Assembly: GCA_031254225.1 (NCBI GenBank)
Contig: JAIRUU010000088.1
Span: forward strand, 1 to 19,127
Reading direction: 5' to 3'
Source of the DNA: Candidatus Elusimicrobium euhamitermitis
Lineage (GTDB): Bacteria > Elusimicrobiota > Elusimicrobia > Elusimicrobiales > Elusimicrobiaceae
Length of the DNA: 19,127 nt
The translations under genes were made by a program, and so were the position numbers. The notes below the pieces were generated by a model. The model was not told where the DNA came from and did no database searches. It worked only from the letters and a program-made list of their open reading frames with translations. Positions 13,866 through 19,127 of this stretch are shown here, piece by piece (within the stretch, counting starts at the first letter, position 1; the number at the start of each line of letters is the position of its first letter).

Positions 13866-15485
13866 CTAAAGCGGAATATTGCCTTTTTTGGGATTTTCTT
13901 TAGGGTCCCGCTTATTTTTCAAAATACGCAGCGCGCGGATAATTTTTTCACGCGCAAATGCGGGCTCAATAACTTCGTCAATAGAGCCTGTTGACGCCGT
14001 CTGGTACGGGCTTGCAAATTTTTCACGGTACTCGGCGGTCAGCTTTTCGCGCAGTTCTTCAACTTTATCTTCGGGCGTGTTTTTAAGTTCTTTGGAATAC
14101 AGAATTTCCACCGCGCCGCGCGGGCCCATGACGGCTATTTCCGCGCTGGGAAACGCAAAATTAAAATCCCCGCCCAGATATTTTGAACTCATCGCTATAT
14201 ACGCGCCGCCGTAAGCTTTGCGCATAACAAGAGTTATCTTCGGAACGCTAGCCTCGGAATAAGCGTACAAAAGTTTTGCGCCGTGGCGGATAATGCCGCC
14301 GTGCTCCTGCTCAACGCCCGGCAGATAACCGCCGATGTCTACAAGAGTAAGTATAGGAATATTAAAATTATTTAAGAAGCGGACAAAGCGCGCGGCCTTG
14401 TCGCTCGCGTTAATATCCAGCGCGCCGCCGAGATAGGCCGGATTGTTGGCCACCACGCCCACAACCTCGCCGCCCATGCGCATAAAACCGACGGTAACGT
14501 TTTTGGCATAATTCATGTGCACTTCAAAAAACTCGTAATTATCCGCAAGCCGCCAGATAACGTGCTGCACGCGGAAACTTTTGCCGGGCTCAATTTCGCA
14601 AATGCTTTCAAGAACTTTAGTTTTTCTCGTCGCAGGATCCTGCGTAGTGGTTGCGGCGGGTTTCTCAAAACAGTTTTGGGGGAGAAAGTCCAGAAGTTCG
14701 CGCACTTGTCTGAAGCAGTCCTGCTCGCTTTTTGCCACAAAGTGACATACGCCGCTTTTTTCGCCGTGCGCCGCGCTGCCGCCGAGGGTGTCAAAATCAA
14801 CTTCTTCGCCCGTAGCGCTTTTTACGACGCTGGGGCCGGTGACAAACATATGGCTTATGCCTTCCACCATAAAAATAAAATCAGTAAGAGCCGGCGAGTA
14901 AACCGCGCCGCCCGCGCACGGCCCGAGTATGACGGAAATCTGCGGTATCACGCCCGAAGCTTTGACGTTGCGGTAAAAAATATCGCCGTACCCGTCCAGA
15001 CTTTCAACGCCTTCCTGTATGCGCGCGCCGCCGGAATCAAGCAGACCGATGAGCGGCACTTTTGCCTCAAGCGCCATGTCCATGAGCGACGCTATCTTAT
15101 GCGCGTGCGCTTTGCCCAGCGAACCGCCCAGCTGCGTAAAATCCTGCGCGAAAATAGCCACGTCTTTACCCGCTATGCGCGCAAAACCGGTAATCACGCC
15201 GTCGCCTTTAATGTGTTTGTCTTTAACGCCGAAGTCCGTGCAGTCGCTTTCAACAAGCGTTTTTATTTCGTAAAAACTGTCCTGGTCTACAAGATAATTA
15301 ATTCTTTCGCGCGCAAGAAATTTGCCTTTGGCTTTCTGCGCTTTAACGCGCTCCGCGCCGCCGCCGGAGACGGCTTCGCCGTAAACTTTTCTGAACTTCT
15401 GCATGTTTTTGGTAAGCGTACGGCTTTTTTTAAGTTTAGCTTCCTGCTGGTCGTCGTGCTCGGGCCTGCCTAACATATCCATCAT
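13866..15485 (-). CDS. Acyl-CoA carboxylase carboxyltransferase subunit (PccB/MmdA-like)
   Basis: 539-residue double crotonase-fold protein moving a carboxyl group between biotin and an acyl-CoA. N-terminal domain: SGGARIQEGV (151-160) and GPCAGGAVYSPALTDF (188-203); C-terminal domain: QEHGGIIRHGAKLLYAYSEA (393-412), KAYGGAYIAMSSK (423-435), the PSAEIAVMGPRGA segment and a KRDPKENPKKGNIPL end. Residue 430 is Ile where propionyl-CoA carboxylases of the Streptomyces PccB type carry a specificity-setting Asp. That leaves acetyl-CoA carboxylation or a MmdA-type decarboxylase as options. Neither biotin carboxylase nor biotin carrier is encoded in the window. The ATG overlaps the PPTase stop (ATGA), and GGAGGT lies inside the PPTase end, so it is translated with the synthase operon, suggesting supply of malonyl- or methylmalonyl-CoA extender. 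Confidence 0.9.
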   Translation of the reverse strand: MMDMLGRPEHDDQQEAKLKKSRTLTKNMQKFRKVYGEAVSGGGAERVKAQKAKGKFLARERINYLVDQDSFYEIKTLVESDCTDFGVKDKHIKGDGVITGFARIAGKDVAIFAQDFTQLGGSLGKAHAHKIASLMDMALEAKVPLIGLLDSGGARIQEGVESLDGYGDIFYRNVKASGVIPQISVILGPCAGGAVYSPALTDFIFMVEGISHMFVTGPSVVKSATGEEVDFDTLGGSAAHGEKSGVCHFVAKSEQDCFRQVRELLDFLPQNCFEKPAATTTQDPATRKTKVLESICEIEPGKSFRVQHVIWRLADNYEFFEVHMNYAKNVTVGFMRMGGEVVGVVANNPAYLGGALDINASDKAARFVRFLNNFNIPILTLVDIGGYLPGVEQEHGGIIRHGAKLLYAYSEASVPKITLVMRKAYGGAYIAMSSKYLGGDFNFAFPSAEIAVMGPRGAVEILYSKELKNTPEDKVEELREKLTAEYREKFASPYQTASTGSIDEVIEPAFAREKIIRALRILKNKRDPKENPKKGNIPL

Positions 15486-16087
15486 AAAATACCTCCGAAA
15501 GCTATTGCGGTTATGAAATTTTTTAAATCTCTGTTTACGTCTACCTTAATGTCTTTTGTTCCGGCAAGTCTGCCGTAAAAATTTATTTTGTTTCCGTCAA
15601 ATTCCATCTGGTGCAAGCCGGCCGTTAAGCCTATATTTAATATCTTTGAAACCGCCTCTTTTTTGGCCCACAATTCCGTCAGATATTCCGCGTCCGCGCC
15701 GCGCGCGAGTTCTGTTTTTGTAAAACACATTTCAGCCCAGGCTTTGCTTCTCTCTTCAATAAGTTCAATGTCAATGCCCACTTTGTTCGTAAGGGAAAAA
15801 CACGCCGCGCCGTAACCGTTGCTGTGCGATATTGAAACTCTCAGGTTTGTCGTCTTACCGTCGCTGAGCGCGAAAGGCGCGCCGCTTTCCGCCGTATCCA
15901 CAGTCCATCTTTTAAAATCCAGGCCGGTTTGCTCTTTAAGCAGTTTTTTTAAAGCGTAACGCCCCAAAGCCCAGTCGTTGCGGCGTTTGTCTATTTTAAA
16001 ACTTTCGTAACGCCGCATTTCGGACGCGGTTAAAAACTGCTCAACCGGCGGCATTTCCGCAAGAGAAACTATCAAATATTTATACAA
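15482..16087 (-). CDS. Sfp-type 4'-phosphopantetheinyl transferase
   Basis: Transfers the phosphopantetheine arm of CoA to carrier-protein domains. The 201-residue protein shows the motifs of the Sfp/Gsp class: RRNDWALGRYALKKLL (35-50), SISHS (85-89), the magnesium-binding GIDIE (104-108, Asp106 and Glu108), and WAKKEAVSK (140-148, Glu144). Length and the two-half pseudo-dimer arrangement fit Sfp-like enzymes rather than the shorter AcpS. It begins 4 bases after the stop of the large synthase, and its own stop overlaps the carboxyltransferase start, so its natural substrate is almost certainly the ACP domain(s) of that synthase. Confidence 0.93.
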   Translation of the reverse strand: MYKYLIVSLAEMPPVEQFLTASEMRRYESFKIDKRRNDWALGRYALKKLLKEQTGLDFKRWTVDTAESGAPFALSDGKTTNLRVSISHSNGYGAACFSLTNKVGIDIELIEERSKAWAEMCFTKTELARGADAEYLTELWAKKEAVSKILNIGLTAGLHQMEFDGNKINFYGRLAGTKDIKVDVNRDLKNFITAIAFGGIL

Positions 16088-16091
16088 GTTC

Positions 16092-19000
16092 TTATTGCCC
16101 TATGCCGTAATAATCCGACAGCTCAATCCATAAATTCATATCTTCGTCAAAGACAAACGCGTCGTAAATGCTTTTGCCCTCAATGCTTAAACCTTTATAC
16201 ATGCCGTACAAGTACAGCGTTTCCGGACTCTGGCCTTTGCCGTGGACGATATATTTGCCTATGCTGTCCGGCAGATTCATGCGGTTATCAACGCTCAAAT
16301 CCCTGTAACCGCACGCCTGAAAAGCGGCTTCCACCAGCAGAGGATACGCCAGCAATTTTTTAGGACCGTCCGCAAACAGTCCGGCCTCCGGCCTTTTATA
16401 CAAGGCAAGCACGGAATTTTCCGCTATGTCCAAAATACCGCCCAAAACCTGAAAGCTGGGGCCGTGGAAATATCTTTTATAAATTTCTTCTTTGGGAACA
16501 ATAATTTTATTTGTCAGCTTAATATTATCCCTCACCGCCGCCCATTTTGACTCCGCCTTTGAAAGCAGGCGGGCGGTAAAATGCCGGCGCGTGTCCCCCA
16601 TCTTTACGCCTTTGCTGTTTATAAAATCAGACTCTATTTCAAAGCCGGCGTAACCGTTGATAAACGCGCCTTTTACCGTCACTTTCTGCGGCCTGTTGCG
16701 CAGCAGTTTTATGGGAAGATAATAGTGCACGTCTTCCAGCCCTTTGGGCGTTTTGCCAAGCATATTTGCGGCGGCTTCCATAAAAGTTTCAAGGCCCATT
16801 ACGCCGGGCACGTAAGGCGTGCCCTCTATGGCGTGGTCCGCAAGATATGAGTCGGACTCAAGCGAATATTCTTTTTCCGTCTCAATGCTTTCGCCGGCCG
16901 TTAATTTTTTTATAGCGCCCAGAAAATGGTTTTCTTTTAAGTCCGCGGGATCCTCTTTGACCACGACTTTGGGCGCGGGCGAGTGGTGTGCGGGCGGAAC
17001 TTCAGCCGGCTCCTCTGCAATCGGCGCAGGGGGAGGAGGAATATTATTGCCGCTGTCCTCAACTATTTCTTCCCAGTCCGTTTTTACCTGCCTGTCCCAG
17101 TCAAGCTTGCCCAGGTTGTCCGTCAAAACAATCTCCGGTATTTTGCCGTAGACTATTTCATCAAGGAATATCTGCATGCCGTCCTGCGGGTCCACAAATT
17201 CAACTCCGTTGGATTTGAGGAAAGTTTCCACGCCCGGCCTTATGCCCATGCCGATATTTGAAAACGCGCTCATGGCTATGCTTATGGAGCGCATGCCCTG
17301 ATTATGCAGCGATATGGAAAGTTTTGCAAGGTAATCGTTAGCGCTGCCGTAATCGCTCTGGCCGAGGTTGCCGTACTTGCCGGCTATGGACGAAGCAAAA
17401 GCGTAAAAACCGCTGTCCTTAACCAGATTAAGCGCCAGGAAAGCCGCGCCGCTTGTGGCTTTTACGTCAAAGATTCTGAAAAACTCTTCAAGCGTTTTAT
17501 CCGTCACAAGTTTGCTTCTTTCAAGGCCGGCGAAGTGAATTAAGCCGTCTACCCTGCCGCCCTTGGCTTTGATTTTGGTTACCACTTCTTTCATCTGCGT
17601 GCCGTTCATAACGTCGCACTGGTAATACTCAACCTCGCTGCCCAGCTCTCTTAATTTTTCAAGATTTTTATATAACGTGATAGAATCTCTTATTTTACCA
17701 AACTCGCGGTCTAAAAGAACGGGCGTGGCTTTAATCTCGGTATTGGCTTTTAAATCCGCCCAGATTTGGTTTTTGAGCGCGGCAAGTTCAGTCTCGTTCA
17801 TGCTGGCCCAGAGCGGCGTTTTTTCTGATATTCCTATAATGTCAAGCACTATGATTTTGCTCTTATACTGCGCCGCGATTTTCTGGCTGAGCAGCGAGCC
17901 TATGCCGCGGCCGCAGCCGGTAAACGCTATTGTTTTGCCCGCAAGGTCAAAATTTTTGACGCCGCGGTCAAGACGCGTCGGGATAGAAAGAATGGTGGAC
18001 CGGCGGCCGTCTTTATAGGAAATCATAAAGCGCATGTCTCCGCGTAAAATTTCAAACATCGTGCGGCTTGCCATGTCTTCGGGAGTATCTTCCGGTTCAA
18101 AATCCAGGAACTTGCTCACGCAGCCGCCCGTAATTTCAAACATATCTTTGCGGAAGCACTGCACCGCGCCGGACAAAGAGCCCACCGTCGGGTTAATAGC
18201 TTCTCTGGCGGCGTAACCGAAAGAAGCGTCCACTTTGAGATTAACCGTAAAAAACGTGTCCGCGTCTTCCCGCTTGGACAAATCCGGCGCAAAAATTTTG
18301 AGCGCGAGAAAAAGCGGCATGACGTGTTTTACAAGTTCGGCGTGCGGGTTATTTTTCTTGTCAAACTTTTTAAGCGACGCGCCGAGCAAATAAACCATGC
18401 CCTGCATTCCCGGGTTTTCCGTCTGATACTGACGCAAAACAGACTCGGTCTCTTCGGTGCTGTCCCAGTTTACAATCGTCGTGTTTTTGCTGCGCGCTTT
18501 AAGCGTGGTAAACACGTGCGTAGGAATATTACGCTCTTTAAACCATTCCTGGTAAGCTTTAATCAGCGGCGCGCTGTCCGCAAAAATCAAAACGGGACGC
18601 TCGGTTGAAAGACGACGTTCGCTTTCTTCCGTAAGCGGCGCGTCTACTAAAGTAGGGACATATCTTAATTTTTTATTATGACAATTTTCGCCGTGATAAG
18701 ATTTTTCTTCAACAACCGGTTTCGGCGCCGGAGCAACGGGCGCCGCATGAGCGGGCGCTGCCGGCGCAGGCGCGGGTTTTGGCGCGGGAGCAGTTTCCGG
18801 TTCCGCGGCAAATTGCGCGGGCGAGGCCGCCTGAGCTGGAGCCGCTACAGGGCCGTTTATTACAAAACCTATTACGCTGCGTATCGTCGGATAATCTTTT
18901 AATTGTACACCGCCGCCTTCTGCCTGCGCTATGGAATATTTTTCACGTATCGCCGCAAAAAGTTCAGCCTGTTTTACCGTGTCTATGCCCAGGTCCGCTT

Positions 19001-19127
19001 CCATGTCTAAATCAAGTTCAAGCATATCCTGCGGATATCCGGTTTTTTCTGAGACTAAATTTACAATTTCTTTTGTTACCTGCTCTTCGTAAAATTTACC
19101 GGACGGTTTTCCAGGAGCCGCAGCTTT
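16092..19127 (-). CDS. Pfa/PKS-like multidomain synthase, C-terminal part (ACP-KR-DH), truncated by window edge
   Basis: The frame is open to the right edge; the ATG at 19025 lies inside the carrier domain and is not the start (34 more codons, including an EKTGYPQDML segment, precede it). Domains, numbered from that internal Met: ACP (about -20 to 58) with LGIDTVKQ; Ala/Pro linker (60-105); inactive KR half (110-358); ketoreductase (359-650) with TGCGRGIG (369-376), Ser545/546 and Tyr559 in SDYGSAND; a second Pro-rich linker (662-690); double-hotdog dehydratase (700-977) with HxxxGxxxxP (His731) and VEAAFQ (899-903). ACP-KR-DH is the C-terminal order of PfaA-type polyunsaturated/secondary-lipid synthases; KS and AT would lie outside. 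Oddities: Thr16 at the Ser attachment position of the ACP, and Glu899 in place of the dehydratase Asp. Operon with PPTase and carboxyltransferase. Confidence 0.85.
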   Translation of the reverse strand, partial: KAAAPGKPSGKFYEEQVTKEIVNLVSEKTGYPQDMLELDLDMEADLGIDTVKQAELFAAIREKYSIAQAEGGGVQLKDYPTIRSVIGFVINGPVAAPAQAASPAQFAAEPETAPAPKPAPAPAAPAHAAPVAPAPKPVVEEKSYHGENCHNKKLRYVPTLVDAPLTEESERRLSTERPVLIFADSAPLIKAYQEWFKERNIPTHVFTTLKARSKNTTIVNWDSTEETESVLRQYQTENPGMQGMVYLLGASLKKFDKKNNPHAELVKHVMPLFLALKIFAPDLSKREDADTFFTVNLKVDASFGYAAREAINPTVGSLSGAVQCFRKDMFEITGGCVSKFLDFEPEDTPEDMASRTMFEILRGDMRFMISYKDGRRSTILSIPTRLDRGVKNFDLAGKTIAFTGCGRGIGSLLSQKIAAQYKSKIIVLDIIGISEKTPLWASMNETELAALKNQIWADLKANTEIKATPVLLDREFGKIRDSITLYKNLEKLRELGSEVEYYQCDVMNGTQMKEVVTKIKAKGGRVDGLIHFAGLERSKLVTDKTLEEFFRIFDVKATSGAAFLALNLVKDSGFYAFASSIAGKYGNLGQSDYGSANDYLAKLSISLHNQGMRSISIAMSAFSNIGMGIRPGVETFLKSNGVEFVDPQDGMQIFLDEIVYGKIPEIVLTDNLGKLDWDRQVKTDWEEIVEDSGNNIPPPPAPIAEEPAEVPPAHHSPAPKVVVKEDPADLKENHFLGAIKKLTAGESIETEKEYSLESDSYLADHAIEGTPYVPGVMGLETFMEAAANMLGKTPKGLEDVHYYLPIKLLRNRPQKVTVKGAFINGYAGFEIESDFINSKGVKMGDTRRHFTARLLSKAESKWAAVRDNIKLTNKIIVPKEEIYKRYFHGPSFQVLGGILDIAENSVLALYKRPEAGLFADGPKKLLAYPLLVEAAFQACGYRDLSVDNRMNLPDSIGKYIVHGKGQSPETLYLYGMYKGLSIEGKSIYDAFVFDEDMNLWIELSDYYGIGQ

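Noticed and set aside
14517..15473. 318-codon plus-strand frame opposite the carboxyltransferase
   Set aside because: Shadow frame of low-complexity Arg/Phe/Ala composition; the minus strand encodes a complete recognised protein.

Overview
The window is a gene-dense bacterial chromosome segment with no rRNA, tRNA, integrase or transposase. The genes suggest an anaerobic Gram-negative bacterium: peptidoglycan enzymes, a non-mevalonate isoprenoid enzyme, a family 9 (heptosyltransferase-type) glycosyltransferase, a biotin-dependent-type carboxyltransferase and a Pfa/PKS-like lipid synthase. GC content is patchy. Core genes are rich in GCG/CGC codons mixed with A/T runs and ATA isoleucine codons. 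I favour Elusimicrobiota or a similar phylum, but this is an impression from gene style and not a demonstrated assignment.

Layout. (1) 1-6684, minus strand: prmC, murA and folC are packed with gaps of 3-4 bases; then a 645-residue coiled-coil protein of unknown function, a terminator hairpin, ddl, and the start of a membrane protein whose TTG start overlaps the ddl stop and which leaves the window. This is a cell-wall and housekeeping block. (2) 6725-7919, plus strand: an unrecognised 166-residue protein overlaps ispD by 17 bases. (3) 7929-12491: a surface-glycan block with a CatB/XAT-type acetyltransferase (minus), a polysaccharide pyruvyl transferase-like protein, a GT9 glycosyltransferase, then a 360-base gap, a LicD-family membrane-anchored phosphotransferase and a glycerol-3-phosphate cytidylyltransferase (TagD-like). 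The last two are AT-rich, and together they suggest decoration of a glycan with phosphoglycerol. (4) 12533-13591, minus: prfA, far from prmC, which modifies its product. (5) 13592-13865: a MITE-like repeat made of two inverted copies of a well-known dispersed repeat, then a perfect palindromic terminator. (6) 13866-19127, minus: an operon in transcription order of a large Pfa/PKS-like synthase (only ACP-KR-DH is visible; the N-terminus is outside), an Sfp-type phosphopantetheinyl transferase, and an acyl-CoA carboxyltransferase subunit. The operon carries a synthase, the enzyme that would activate its carrier domain, and a probable supplier of its extender unit.

The least explained item is the 10909-11089 region upstream of licD. 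It can form a branched 19-bp-stem domain, a long alternative hairpin that overlaps it, and a U-tailed terminator whose 5' arm is captured by the alternative hairpin. That is the architecture of a riboswitch or attenuator, and it matches no class I recognise. Second is the lipid/polyketide operon, whose visible carrier domain has Thr where Ser normally carries phosphopantetheine and whose dehydratase has Glu where the catalytic Asp is expected.
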